A stretch of 64,000 nt of DNA from contig JAZNXR010000002.1 of NCBI GenBank assembly GCA_045593985.1, positions 10,352 through 74,351 of the forward strand, written 5' to 3'. Below are positions 16,237 to 25,061 of the stretch, one piece after another; position 1 is the stretch's first letter, and every line of letters begins with the position of its first letter. The position numbers were made by a program, and so were the translations under genes. Below the pieces are notes generated by a model that made no database searches, was not told where the DNA came from, and saw nothing but the letters and a program-made list of their open reading frames with translations. The stretch is from Colimorpha_A sp045593985. Its GTDB lineage: Bacteria > Bacillota > Clostridia > Oscillospirales > CAG-272.

Positions 16237-16944
16237 TAACGGCTTTGATGAAATTCTTGCGTAGGCGCGAGGGAACTGCGGAGGGGTGTCACGGCGTTTG
16301 TCAATGATGATAAGGCATCGCTCATCGCCCTCGCCGCCGACGAGAGTGAATTTCTTGACCTCGCGCGGCTTGCCGCCGAGAGTGCCGATGCCCGAAAGCG
16401 CTTCGGAAAGCTCCTCGTCTGCAAGTCGGCTCTTCATTGATAAGAACACGCCGCCGACCTTCAAAAACGGCAGACAAAGCTCCGAAAGAACGTTAAGGCG
16501 TGCGACCGCACGGGCGCTTACCGCAGTATAGCGCTGACGGTAGCTTCTGTTATTCGCAAGTATTTCGGCACGTGCCGAGATCGTTTTAAGGTTAGTTATG
16601 CCGAGCTTTTCGGCGGTTGTGCGTATAAAATCGATCTTCTTGCCCGTGCTGTCAAGGGCGGTGACCGAAATATCGGGGCGAAGGATCGCAAAGGGGAAGG
16701 CGGGAAGCCCTGCGCCGCTTCCGACGTCGAGCAGATCTGCGCCTTGCGGAATGTCCTTTACGCAGACGGCGCAGTCGGCAATATGCTTGATTATCGCCTC
16801 GTCGGGATCCTTTATTGCCGTGAGATTCGTCACCTTATTTGTTTCGAGAAGCTCGTACAGATAATCGGAGAGAAGCTTCGCTTGCGGATTGTTGACGGAC
16901 ACGCCGTTATCCTTTAATGCGGCCTTTATTTTTTCTGAATACAT
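16234..16944 (-). CDS. rsmG: 16S rRNA (guanine(527)-N7)-methyltransferase RsmG (GidB)
   Basis: 236 residues. The SAM-binding motif DVGSGAGLPAFPFAI (about residues 72-86) and the VSARAVA segment match GidB. It methylates G527 of 16S rRNA; loss gives low-level streptomycin resistance in known bacteria. AGAGG precedes the ATG. It lies downstream of mnmG (gidA), the common gidA-gidB pairing, with a repeat element in between. Confidence 0.95.
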   Translation of the reverse strand: MYSEKIKAALKDNGVSVNNPQAKLLSDYLYELLETNKVTNLTAIKDPDEAIIKHIADCAVCVKDIPQGADLLDVGSGAGLPAFPFAILRPDISVTALDSTGKKIDFIRTTAEKLGITNLKTISARAEILANNRSYRQRYTAVSARAVARLNVLSELCLPFLKVGGVFLSMKSRLADEELSEALSGIGTLGGKPREVKKFTLVGGEGDERCLIIIDKRRDTPPQFPRAYARISSKPL

Positions 16945-16990
16945 TTTGACCTCTGTGGGTGGGTTTAGTTGTGGCTATATTTTTATAATG

Positions 16991-17158
16991 CCGTTCCTGC
17001 GAGATCCCGATGCCACAAGTGGCATCGCCCTACGGGTTCGACTGCATCCCGCCGTGTCATTCTGAGTGTAGCGAAGCGGAATCGAACGGCGAAGCCGCGC
17101 GAAGTGCAACGAAGCGGAATCTCGGCGGGATTACGCTCAGGATGACACGCAGGAACGG
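16991..17158. repeat. Dispersed inverted-repeat element, family B copy 1 (168 nt)
   Basis: Bounded by perfect 10-nt inverted ends CCGTTCCTGC and GCAGGAACGG. Inside are a GATGCCACAAGTGGCATC hairpin and a GTCATTCTGAG/CTCAGGATGAC pair. About 140 nt is nearly identical to part of the element at 56174-56440. It abuts the mnmG stop codon. The GTCATTCTGAG motif is widespread in gut Clostridia intergenic DNA as far as I recall. Confidence 0.8.
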
Positions 17159-17160
17159 TT

Positions 17161-19029
17161 TTACTCCTTCGCCTTAAGCCATATAAGAAGCACCGAGATA
17201 TCTGCGGGGCTAACGCCGCTTATGCGTGAGGCCTGACCGATGTCGGAGGGCTTGATCTTATTAAGCTTCTGACGTGCTTCAAGGCGAAGTCCGTCGATCT
17301 TCGAATAGTCGATGTCGGGCGAGAGCTTCTTTTCGGAGAGCTTTTCAAGCTTCTTCGCCTCGTTTTTCTGGCGCTCGATATAGCCCTCGTATTTGATCAT
17401 TACCTCCGCCTCGTAGCGAACACGGTAGGGCAGCTGCGGTCTGGTTATGTCAAATTCGGCAAGCATATCGTAGCTGACCTGCGGTCGACGGAGCAGATCG
17501 GATAGGCGCATTCCCGTTGTCATGGGAACGGTGCCCGCCTCGGTGAGAAGCGCATTCAGCTTGTCGGACGGGGGGATCGACGTTTTGCTCAAACGTCTGA
17601 TCTCCTCCCTTATCATTTCCTGCTCGGACAGATACGCTTCGTAGCGCTTATCGCTGATAAGTCCTGCGTATCTGCCGTATTCGATAAGGCGTTCTTCGGC
17701 GTTATCCTGACGGAGAAGCAGGCGATATTCCGAGCGAGAGGTCATGATCCTGTACGGCTCATTCGTGCCCTTTGTGACGAGATCGTCAATGAGCGTTCCG
17801 ATATATGAGCTGTCACGCGAGAGGATTATCTGCTCTCTGCCCTGGAGGGAGAGGGCGGCGTTGATGCCGGCGATAAGTCCTTGCGCCGCGGCTTCCTCGT
17901 AGCCCGAGGTGCCGTTGAACTGACCTGCGCCGTAGAGCCCGTTTATGCTCTTGAATTCGAGTGTCGGGTAAAGCTCTGTCGGATCGCAGCAGTCGTACTC
18001 AATAGCGTAGGCATTGCGCATCACCTGCGCATTTTCGAAGCCTATTATTGAATGAAGCATATCCTCCTGAACGTCCTCGGGAAGTGAGGACGAGAAGCCC
18101 TGAAGGTACATCTCGTCGGTATCTGCGCCCGTCGGCTCAAGGAAGAGCTGATGCCGTTCCTTATCGGAAAAACGCACGACCTTATCCTCGATGCTCGGGC
18201 AATAGCGTGGGCCGACACCCTCGATCACGCCTGAATAGAGGGGCGATCGGTGGAGGTTTGAACGTATTATTTCATGTGTTTTGCCATTTGTATAGGCGGT
18301 ATGACAGGGAATTTGCGTGATGCCGTTCAGCGCTTCGGGATCGGTATCACGTGAATACGGCGTTATATATTCTTCACCGTCCTGGCGTTCGAGAATATCA
18401 AGATTGACCGAACGGCGGTGTATTCTTGCGGGAGTGCCTGTTTTGAAGCGGCGAAGGGAAATTCCAAGCTCACGGAGATTATCCGAGAGTCCCTTTGACG
18501 GAAGCATTCCGTCGGGGCCTGACGAAAAGGCATTTTCACCGACAACTATACGGCTGTCAAGATAGGTTCCGCTTGCGATAATGACGGCGTCACATTCCCA
18601 TTCTGTGCCGAGTGCGGTGACAACACCTGTGACCTTGCCGTCCGAAACGAGAATTTTTACGATCTCTGCTTGGACAAGGCGCAGATTCTCTGTATTTTCG
18701 ATAACGCCTTTCATCACCGAACGGTATTTCAAGCGGTCTGCCTGTATTCTTTTTGAACGTACGGCAGGGCCTTTGCCTGTGTTGAGCGTTCGGCTTTGAA
18801 GGGTTACCTTATCGGCACTTCTGCCCATTTCACCGCCGAGAGCATCTATTTCAAAGACAAGGTGGCCTTTGCCTGTGCCGCCGATCGAGGGGTTGCAGGG
18901 CATATTGCCGATGGCATCGAGGTTCATCGTGAAAAGAACCGTGTCAATGCCCATTCGTGCCGAAGCGAGCGCTGCTTCAATGCCCGCATGACCTGCGCCG
19001 ATGACGGAGATTTTCGTGGTTTTTATCAT
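17161..19029 (-). CDS. mnmG: tRNA uridine-5-carboxymethylaminomethyl(34) synthesis enzyme MnmG
   Basis: 623 residues from the ATG at 19029 (MIKTTKISVIGAGHAG); a longer frame to 19128 only translates the family C repeat and is rejected. FAD-binding GAGHAGIEAA at the N-terminus, and the family motifs MNLDAIGNMPCNPSIGG and GTYLDS are present. With MnmE, MnmG installs the cmnm5 or nm5 group on wobble U34. MnmM, which acts on the nm5 product, is encoded just upstream. Mainly cytosolic, forming a complex with MnmE, whose gene is not in the window. Confidence 0.97.
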   Translation of the reverse strand: MIKTTKISVIGAGHAGIEAALASARMGIDTVLFTMNLDAIGNMPCNPSIGGTGKGHLVFEIDALGGEMGRSADKVTLQSRTLNTGKGPAVRSKRIQADRLKYRSVMKGVIENTENLRLVQAEIVKILVSDGKVTGVVTALGTEWECDAVIIASGTYLDSRIVVGENAFSSGPDGMLPSKGLSDNLRELGISLRRFKTGTPARIHRRSVNLDILERQDGEEYITPYSRDTDPEALNGITQIPCHTAYTNGKTHEIIRSNLHRSPLYSGVIEGVGPRYCPSIEDKVVRFSDKERHQLFLEPTGADTDEMYLQGFSSSLPEDVQEDMLHSIIGFENAQVMRNAYAIEYDCCDPTELYPTLEFKSINGLYGAGQFNGTSGYEEAAAQGLIAGINAALSLQGREQIILSRDSSYIGTLIDDLVTKGTNEPYRIMTSRSEYRLLLRQDNAEERLIEYGRYAGLISDKRYEAYLSEQEMIREEIRRLSKTSIPPSDKLNALLTEAGTVPMTTGMRLSDLLRRPQVSYDMLAEFDITRPQLPYRVRYEAEVMIKYEGYIERQKNEAKKLEKLSEKKLSPDIDYSKIDGLRLEARQKLNKIKPSDIGQASRISGVSPADISVLLIWLKAKE

Positions 19030-19052
19030 CGTATTTTCCGTAAAAGTGTTAT

Positions 19053-19163
19053 TTGCCTCGCCCTTTGGGAGAGGTGTCGGTCGAAGACCGACGGAGAGGG
19101 TAAAAATATCTTTGAGATCCCCTCTCACCGCCTAAAGGCGGAGCTCCCCCGGAGGGGGAGCCT
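19053..19163. repeat. Dispersed element, family C copy 1
   Basis: Left part CCTCGCCCTTTGGGAGAGG, GTCGGTCGAAGACCGAC hairpin and GGAGAGGG; right part CCCTCTCACCGCC, a CGCCTAAAGGCG hairpin and CTCCCCCGGAGGGGGAG. Similar blocks occur at 21757-21856 and 36016-36060. It lies between mnmM and mnmG. Confidence 0.7.
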
Positions 19164-19173
19164 TATGGACATA

Positions 19174-19725
19174 TTATCTTTTCTCAACAAGGAAGAAAAA
19201 CGGTGACGTCGGAGAATTGACTATACGCAGCTGCGAAACACAGATCTTACGCCTGTCGAGGGTGGAAAAATACTCGGTGAGCATATTGCCCTCAAGCGTT
19301 CCTTCCTCGTGACCGGGGTAGACTGCGATAAGAAGTCCGCCGTCATCCTCAAGAAGGCGCAAGGCGGCTTCAACTGCTTGCATTGTTGACTCACGCAGGG
19401 TGGTTACCGTCTTATCCGAGCCGGGCAGGTAGCCGAGGTTGAACATTCCTGCGCAGATAGGCTCCTTTACGTATTTTTCTACGTTTGCGTGCGAATCGAG
19501 GATCAAGGTGTAATTCTTCGGGCAACCGCTTTCCGAAAGGAGTCTTTCGGAGCTTGCAAGAGCCGCCTCCTGTATATCGAAAGCGTAAACCTTGCCGTTT
19601 TCCCCAACCTTTTCAGATAGCCAGAGGGTATCGTGACCGTTGCCCATCGTAAAATCGACAACCGTGCCGCCTTCTCTTATATGGCCTTCTATAAACTGTT
19701 TTTCTACTGTTAATAAATCTATCAT
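19174..19725 (-). CDS. mnmM: MnmM (YtqB-type) tRNA nm5(s2)U34 methyltransferase
   Basis: 184 residues from the ATG at 19725, which overlaps the pgsA stop by 4 bp (ATGA); a frame to 19749 is less likely. The SAM motif VVDFTMGNGHDTLWL (about residues 22-36) and FNLGYLPGSDK are typical of the family once called putative rRNA methylase (YtqB). In Bacillus, MnmM methylates nm5s2U to mnm5s2U at tRNA position 34, doing the job of the MnmC methylase domain. The neighbouring mnmG supports this role. Confidence 0.85.
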   Translation of the reverse strand: MIDLLTVEKQFIEGHIREGGTVVDFTMGNGHDTLWLSEKVGENGKVYAFDIQEAALASSERLLSESGCPKNYTLILDSHANVEKYVKEPICAGMFNLGYLPGSDKTVTTLRESTMQAVEAALRLLEDDGGLLIAVYPGHEEGTLEGNMLTEYFSTLDRRKICVSQLRIVNSPTSPFFFLVEKR

Positions 19726-20309
19726 TTGCTCGGATTGATATAAGGCCAATACGCCTTGAAGTAGTTAAGTCCCGAAACGAGGGTTGCGATCGCCGAAATT
19801 CCTACGAGGACATAGGTTGCGATATTATAGGTGTTGATTCCCGTGATGCGGCAGAAGATCGGCTCAACGATCGCGACGATAACCGCTATCATCTGCGAAA
19901 CGGTCTTGATCTTGCCCATGATATCTGCGGCGATTACGACCTTCGACGATACGATCATACGAAGCGAGGTGACGGCAAGCTCACGGAAGAAGATTATGAA
20001 GAGGCACCAGAACATGAAGGTTACGAAAACCTTATCGTTGTGATGCTTTACGAGAAGTGCAAGGTAAGAGCCGATTATGAGAAGCTTGTCGGCAACGGGA
20101 TCGAGAAACTTGCCGAAATCGGTAACAAGGTCATACTTGCGAGCGATTTTTCCGTCGAGCATATCGGTAAGGGATGTGAGCGAGAAAAGCAAAAGACCTA
20201 TTATGCCGAACAGAATATCGAGGTCGGGGTTAAAGTTAAAAGCGATGAAGAACATACAGAAGGGGACAAGTATTATACGGAGAATTGTAAGCTTATTCGG
20301 TAGATTCAT
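19722..20309 (-). CDS. pgsA: CDP-diacylglycerol-glycerol-3-phosphate 3-phosphatidyltransferase
   Basis: 195 residues with several membrane segments. The CDP-alcohol phosphotransferase signature is complete: DMLDGKIARKYDLVTDFG followed by LDPVADK. PgsA makes phosphatidylglycerol phosphate, the precursor of phosphatidylglycerol and cardiolipin. Start MNLPNKLTILRIILVPF is typical. AGAGGAAA precedes the ATG. It follows rimO by 15 bp in the same operon. Confidence 0.93.
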   Translation of the reverse strand: MNLPNKLTILRIILVPFCMFFIAFNFNPDLDILFGIIGLLLFSLTSLTDMLDGKIARKYDLVTDFGKFLDPVADKLLIIGSYLALLVKHHNDKVFVTFMFWCLFIIFFRELAVTSLRMIVSSKVVIAADIMGKIKTVSQMIAVIVAIVEPIFCRITGINTYNIATYVLVGISAIATLVSGLNYFKAYWPYINPSK

Positions 20310-20324
20310 TTTGGTTTCCTCTCA

Positions 20325-21653
20325 TTAAATCATTTCGCCGTACAGATCGTAATCAATGGCGTCGGTAATTTTTATCGTTACAAACTCGCCCTCTTTGGGC
20401 TTCTTTTTTGAGGCAAAGTAAACTTTGCCGTCAATTTCGGGGGCATCTGCCTCGCTACGTCCGAAATAGGTTTCCGCAACGGGATCAAAGCCCTCGCAGA
20501 GGACGGTTACCGTCTTGCCTATTTTGCCACGGTTAAGCTCCTCGTGAATGTCGAGCTGGAGAGCCATTATTTCATCGTAGCGATCCTGCTTCGTCTGCTC
20601 GTCGATCTGATTTGGCAGATCGTAAGCGGGCGTATCCTCCTCACGTGAATAGGGGAATGCGCCGAAGCGATCGAACTTTGCTTCCTTGATGTACTCGCAA
20701 AGCTCGGTGAAGTCCTCCTCGGTCTCACCGGGGAAGCCGACGATGGCCGTTGTTCTTATCACGATTCCCGGAACACGCTCACGGAGACGCTTTACCGTGT
20801 CACGGACACAGGCACCGTCGCCGTGTCGATTCATTGCTTTCAGCATATTATCGGAAATGTGCTGTATCGGCAGGTCGATGTATTTTACTACTCGGCTGTT
20901 ATTTGCAATTTCATTGACAAGCTCATCAGTTATTTTATCGGGATAGCAGTAGAGCAGGCGGAACCAGGGAATCGAGGTTTCCTTCGTCAGCTCACGGATA
21001 AGGCGGGCAAGCGAATATTCGCCGTAGATGTCAAGGCCGTATCTGGACGTATCCTGCGCAACTATCACAAGCTCCTTTACGCCCAGCTCCTCAAGCGATT
21101 TTGCTTCATCAACGATATCCTCGATCTTGCGGCTGCGGAATGAGCCTCGGATATTCGGAATTGCGCAGTAGGAGCAGCGGTTGTCACAGCCCTCGGCTAC
21201 CTTTATGTAAGCGGTATAATCAGGCGTTGTAACAACTCTTTCGCCGCCGAGGACAAGAGATTCGTTCGGCTCGCATGAGAGGTATTTTTCTCCCCTTGTA
21301 ACGGCTTCAACCGCCTTTACTATATTGTGGATGCTGCCCGTTCCGACAACTGCGTCTACCTCGGGAAGCTCCTCAAATATTTGCTCACGGTAGCGCTCGG
21401 CAAGACATCCGCAGCAGATTATTCCTTTTAGCTTTCTGTTTTTCTTCAGCCACGCGACATCAAGAATGTTGTCGATAGCCTCCTGCTTTGCGCTCTCTAT
21501 GAAGCCGCAGGTGTTTACGATTATTATATCTGCTTCAATATCCTCGGGGGTAATGTCGTAGCCTGCAGTGACAAGCTCGTGAAGCATTACCTCGGTGTCT
21601 ATCTGGTTTTTCGGACAGCCGAGCGAGATGAAGCCGATTACCGGTTTTTTCAT
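20325..21653 (-). CDS. rimO: Ribosomal protein uS12 methylthiotransferase RimO
   Basis: 442 residues from the ATG at 21653 (MKKPVIGFISLGCPKNQIDT); a frame to 21863 only crosses repeat DNA. The N-terminal methylthiotransferase domain, the radical-SAM CxxxCxxC (CDNRCSYCAIP) and a C-terminal TRAM domain are all present. RimO methylthiolates an aspartate of ribosomal protein S12 using two iron-sulfur clusters. First gene of rimO-pgsA-mnmM-mnmG-rsmG. Confidence 0.96.
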   Translation of the reverse strand: MKKPVIGFISLGCPKNQIDTEVMLHELVTAGYDITPEDIEADIIIVNTCGFIESAKQEAIDNILDVAWLKKNRKLKGIICCGCLAERYREQIFEELPEVDAVVGTGSIHNIVKAVEAVTRGEKYLSCEPNESLVLGGERVVTTPDYTAYIKVAEGCDNRCSYCAIPNIRGSFRSRKIEDIVDEAKSLEELGVKELVIVAQDTSRYGLDIYGEYSLARLIRELTKETSIPWFRLLYCYPDKITDELVNEIANNSRVVKYIDLPIQHISDNMLKAMNRHGDGACVRDTVKRLRERVPGIVIRTTAIVGFPGETEEDFTELCEYIKEAKFDRFGAFPYSREEDTPAYDLPNQIDEQTKQDRYDEIMALQLDIHEELNRGKIGKTVTVLCEGFDPVAETYFGRSEADAPEIDGKVYFASKKKPKEGEFVTIKITDAIDYDLYGEMI

Positions 21654-21692
21654 TTTTATTCCTCGTTTTATGTTAGATGTGCATACACAATA

Positions 21693-21721
21693 ATTATAAT
21701 ACTTTTGGGCTGATATGTCAA
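21693..21721 (-). promoter_or_regulatory. Sigma-A promoter for rimO operon
   Basis: Reading on the minus strand: TTGACA (21721-21716), 17-bp spacer, TATAAT (21698-21693), both perfect consensus boxes. Confidence 0.85.
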
Positions 21722-21756
21722 GGAAAAAGGAAAGCAAAATCGGTAAGAGCGTTGTT

Positions 21757-21856
21757 TTGCCTCGCCCTACGGGAGAGGTGTCAACCGAAGGTTGACGGAG
21801 AGGGGAAATCGCCCTCTCACCCGACTTCGTCGGGAGCTCCCCCCAAGGGGGAGCCA
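21757..21856. repeat. Dispersed element, family C copy 2
   Basis: Same layout as 19053-19163: CCTCGCCCTACGGGAGAGG, a TCAACCGAAGGTTGA hairpin, GGAGAGGGG; then CCCTCTCACCCGAC, a CCGACTTCGTCGG hairpin and CTCCCCCCAAGGGGGAG. It sits between the rimO promoter and the terminator of the next operon. The mini-hairpins differ in sequence but keep their pairing. Confidence 0.7.
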
Positions 21857-21860
21857 ACAA

Positions 21861-21890
21861 CAAAAAGCACCCTTTCGGGTGCTTTTTGTA
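21861..21890 (-). terminator. Terminator of the thyA-DUF6062-DUF6528 operon
   Basis: AAAAAGCACCC and GGGTGCTTTTT form an 11-bp stem with a TTTC loop; A and T tracts flank it. It lies directly after the stop at 21891 on the minus strand. Confidence 0.85.
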
Positions 21891-23255
21891 TTACTGATAA
21901 TTGCTATACCAAACGCGGCACTTATAGAAGCGTCCCATCGTTGACGGAATGGTGCTGACGATGTTCGAGCCGTTCGGAATATAGGTAAGGTAGGTGGTGT
22001 TCCAGCCGCCGCCCTGACCGTTATCGTTTCCGCCGTCGTAGAACATATAGATCTGGTCGCCGTTTAAGAATCTGCCGACGCCCTTAACGTGCTCTGTCGT
22101 AGCGCCGACTACGCCCTCGTAAGCGTCCTTTACGGTCTTATTGACCTTATCGTAGATATAGACGTGAGATGCGGTCGAGATTATGAGCCAATCATCGTTT
22201 CCGAAGTAGGGCTGAAGGTCGTGCAGACCGCGTTCCGGCGTGGTGAAGCTCATTTCCTCGTCCTTTACGACGGTTACGGAGCCGTCATCGTTAGCGGTTA
22301 CCTTATAGGCGTAGAGCATATCATTTCCTGCTGCCCAGAGGAGCTCATTCTTTGGATCCCAGAGGACGCCGTGTGCGTTCTGATACGGGATCTCCAATCT
22401 GATCTTCGTAGGATCGTCGCTGTTCAGATTGTAGAAATGGATATCGTGGCCGACGGTGCCGCCGACGGCGATCACGCCGTTAGGCATAAGCTCGACGCTG
22501 TGCGAGTTTTCGGGAGCGTCATTTATCTGCCAGAGGATCTCCTTCGTTTCGAAGGACACCATCTCGACGTGCGTTCCGACCGTGATGAGGACTACGTCGC
22601 CGTAGGTCGGGTGGTTACGAAGCTTGAAGCCGCTGATTCCTGGGGTGGGCTTGCTCGCCCAGACGAGGGACGTTGCGTCCATTCGTCCGACAGAGATATC
22701 GTATACCTCTACGCATCTTGTCGTCTGGTTTGCCATTCCTACCAACATTTCGCTGTGTCCTCCTACGGTGCCTGTTATATTGAGTGTTTTGGGAACTGAT
22801 TTGTTTTCGTAGTTTATTGCTGCAAGAAGTGCGCCGACTCCGCGGGAAAGCGCTATATCGCTTCCGCCCACGACTACTATTCTTCTGCCCATAACCTTGA
22901 CTCTGTATTCGTTTTCAGCGATGCCTTCGGCGAGGGCCTTTGATTCTTCTCTGCCGGTGTCTCCGACAAGGAAGTAATAACCGTTTTTGTCGTCGCTGTT
23001 TGCGGGAACGTAGGTTACGCGGAAAACTCCGCCGACGTTTTTGCGAAGCTCGGAGCTCAAAAGCTGCGTGACGCTGTTAACGACCGATCCCGCCTTGGAG
23101 TAGGATATGATAGTAAACTGTGCCTTTCCGTCTTTATCTACGAGAGAAAGGTCAGGGCTTTCCGCCTCGGGCTTTTCCTGCTTTGCTCCGCAGGATGCGA
23201 GGGTGAAAAGCATCGTGAAGGCTAAAAGAACAGTGATCAGCTTTTTCATAATCAT
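21891..23255 (-). CDS. DUF6528-like secreted lipoprotein (beta-propeller)
   Basis: 454 residues. Lipoprotein signal with LASC near residue 22. Residues about 45-165 resemble the small alpha/beta domain found before some glycoside hydrolases (SSELRKNVGGVF). Residues about 170-440 are repeated beta strands with WQINDAPENSHSVELMPNG-like blades, matching what I know as DUF6528. No enzymatic motif is recognised; substrate binding at the cell surface is likely. It begins 4 bp after the DUF6062 gene. Confidence 0.7.
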   Translation of the reverse strand: MIMKKLITVLLAFTMLFTLASCGAKQEKPEAESPDLSLVDKDGKAQFTIISYSKAGSVVNSVTQLLSSELRKNVGGVFRVTYVPANSDDKNGYYFLVGDTGREESKALAEGIAENEYRVKVMGRRIVVVGGSDIALSRGVGALLAAINYENKSVPKTLNITGTVGGHSEMLVGMANQTTRCVEVYDISVGRMDATSLVWASKPTPGISGFKLRNHPTYGDVVLITVGTHVEMVSFETKEILWQINDAPENSHSVELMPNGVIAVGGTVGHDIHFYNLNSDDPTKIRLEIPYQNAHGVLWDPKNELLWAAGNDMLYAYKVTANDDGSVTVVKDEEMSFTTPERGLHDLQPYFGNDDWLIISTASHVYIYDKVNKTVKDAYEGVVGATTEHVKGVGRFLNGDQIYMFYDGGNDNGQGGGWNTTYLTYIPNGSNIVSTIPSTMGRFYKCRVWYSNYQ

Positions 23256-23259
23256 TACC

Positions 23260-23976
23260 TCACTTTACGTTTTTGTGCGTATCTCCGCAGAGGAATCTTC
23301 TTGCACGCTCGATTGAGTCCTTTGAATTTCCCCAATCTTCCTTTTCGTATCTGTAATCGAACTTCTTACAGAACCAGGAAATATCCTCTCGAAGTGTATC
23401 GAAATAATCATAAACGGGCTTTGAAACGGCCTTGTAAAAGTCGGGATAACCCTTTTTCATCTCAACCTTTGCCGTTTCGAGCCACATTCTGAAATGCGGC
23501 AGGCAAATATACGGCTGCTTTTGAGTTTTTGCTCTGAATTCCGCATCCTCGCTCCAAAGCAGGGCGGCATTTGAGAGCATCCTCTCAAAATTATGATCTA
23601 TTCGAGAGCAGATATAGCAGGAATCGTCAAGCTTGTTCAGGCGTTTAGGCGCAGCAGCTCCGACTCTGCCGACAAGGGCAAGCAGCGCATTATCGTCTAT
23701 TTCCTTTCGCAGCTGATCGAGATGCGATTCGAGCATAAGTCCGAGCGGAAGTCGCTTTTTTGCCTCGATAAGACGGTCAAAATGCGTTGAGCAGAAGCCC
23801 TGCTCGTTCGTTTTTGCTCTCGTATCCGGCTCCATCATTGATGCGCCGAGAATGAGATCGATCTCATTTTGCTCGAGTATGTTATAAAGGCGGCAGAAGG
23901 GGCAACCGAGAGAATGATCGGCGGCGCAGGCTTCAAACGCCTCGTTTACCGGTATCGTATAAATCGTTTCGCTCAT
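23260..23976 (-). CDS. DUF6062 family cysteine-rich protein
   Basis: 238 residues from the ATG at 23976, preceded by GAGG at 6-nt spacing; a TTG at 23988 overlapping the thyA stop is also possible. Conserved pairs CPFC (about residue 30), CSTH (about 69), CYIC (about 125) and a later CLPH suggest metal binding, probably zinc. I recognise it as DUF6062, of unknown function. It is wedged between thyA and the lipoprotein gene. Confidence 0.75.
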   Translation of the reverse strand: MSETIYTIPVNEAFEACAADHSLGCPFCRLYNILEQNEIDLILGASMMEPDTRAKTNEQGFCSTHFDRLIEAKKRLPLGLMLESHLDQLRKEIDDNALLALVGRVGAAAPKRLNKLDDSCYICSRIDHNFERMLSNAALLWSEDAEFRAKTQKQPYICLPHFRMWLETAKVEMKKGYPDFYKAVSKPVYDYFDTLREDISWFCKKFDYRYEKEDWGNSKDSIERARRFLCGDTHKNVK

Positions 23977-23984
23977 ATCTATCC

Positions 23985-24815
23985 TCAAAGTGCAACGGGG
24001 AAGCGACCGATCTTTTCGCCGTGCTGATAATCTTCAACCTTGAAGGAGTCGGGAGTGAAATCGTAGAAGTTATCGACGGAGGGATCGAGCGTTACCTTCG
24101 GCGCATCATAGGGAGTGCGGGAAAGAAGCTCCTCAACGATCGGAATATGACGGTCATATATATGCGCATCGGCAATTACGTGAACAAGCTCACCTGCTTT
24201 TAGCCCGCTGACCTGCGCAAACATCATAAGAAGTGCAGCATACTGCGCCACATTCCAGGCGTTTGCCGCAAGCATATCCTGCGAGCGCTGGTTCAGAATG
24301 GCGTTCAAAACGCCGTCGGTGACGTTGAAGGTCATACTGTATGCGCAGGGATAAAGCGCCATCTCATGAAGATCTGCGAAATTGTAGAGATTCGTCATGA
24401 TTCTGCGAGAGCAGGGGTTATATTTGAGGTCGTAGAGAACACGGTCGACCATGTCAAATTCGCCCTCTTTATACTTATGCTTTACGCCCATCTGATAGCC
24501 GTATGCCTTGCCGATAGAGCCGTTTTCATCAGCCCAGGCATCCCAGATGTGAGAGCCGAGGTCGTTTATATTATTCGACTTCTTCTGCCATATCCAAAGG
24601 ATCTCGTCGACCGCAGAGCGAAGCGATATCGGACGAAGGGTTATGAGAGGGAAGTCCTCACGAAGATCGTAACGGTTTACGACACCGAAAAGCTTTTTCG
24701 TATATGCGGGGGTTCCGTCATCCCATTTCGGACGGACTCTTTCGTCTGTTACGAGTGTTCCTTTTTCAAGAATATCACGGCAGGTATTTATAAATGCTCT
24801 GTCTGCGGAACTCAT
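23985..24815 (-). CDS. thyA: Thymidylate synthase ThyA
   Basis: 276 residues. ThyA makes dTMP from dUMP using methylenetetrahydrofolate. The nucleophile is Cys157 in LYPCAYSMTF (the usual PCH reads PCA here). The phosphate-binding CSRRI and the LNQRSQDM motif are present. GGAGAG precedes the ATG. No dihydrofolate reductase gene follows, although ThyA consumes tetrahydrofolate as reductant; folA must be elsewhere. dut, which supplies dUMP, is at 53742. Confidence 0.94.
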   Translation of the reverse strand: MSSADRAFINTCRDILEKGTLVTDERVRPKWDDGTPAYTKKLFGVVNRYDLREDFPLITLRPISLRSAVDEILWIWQKKSNNINDLGSHIWDAWADENGSIGKAYGYQMGVKHKYKEGEFDMVDRVLYDLKYNPCSRRIMTNLYNFADLHEMALYPCAYSMTFNVTDGVLNAILNQRSQDMLAANAWNVAQYAALLMMFAQVSGLKAGELVHVIADAHIYDRHIPIVEELLSRTPYDAPKVTLDPSVDNFYDFTPDSFKVEDYQHGEKIGRFPVAL

Positions 24816-24990
24816 TTTTTCTCTCCAATACAGTTACTTTAACAATATTCTACAACATTTTCAGACTAAAAACAAGTATAATCGGTGTGTTTTTGCGGCA
24901 TTTTGAAGAATTTTTTTGTGATTTCTAAATGATAAATTCTATTAAAGCATTTTCTGTCTTTCGCTAATTGCCGAAAAATCACGATTGGTA

Positions 24991-25018
24991 TTGCTTTTTC
25001 AGAAAATTATGGTATAAT
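24991..25018 (+). promoter_or_regulatory. Promoter of acpP
   Basis: TTGCTT (24991-24996), 16-bp spacer, TATAAT (25013-25018). The rest of the 246-bp space between thyA and acpP is AT-rich and shows no gene. Confidence 0.65.
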
Positions 25019-25061
25019 CTTCAAGGAAAGTTTAAGAACACTATAACGAAAGGCTGATTTT

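Noticed and set aside
19030..19128. N-terminal extension of MnmG
   Set aside because: It translates the family C repeat; the conserved start is at 19029. The same applies to the extensions of rimO (to 21863), the histidine phosphatase (to 30189) and glgC (from 56436).
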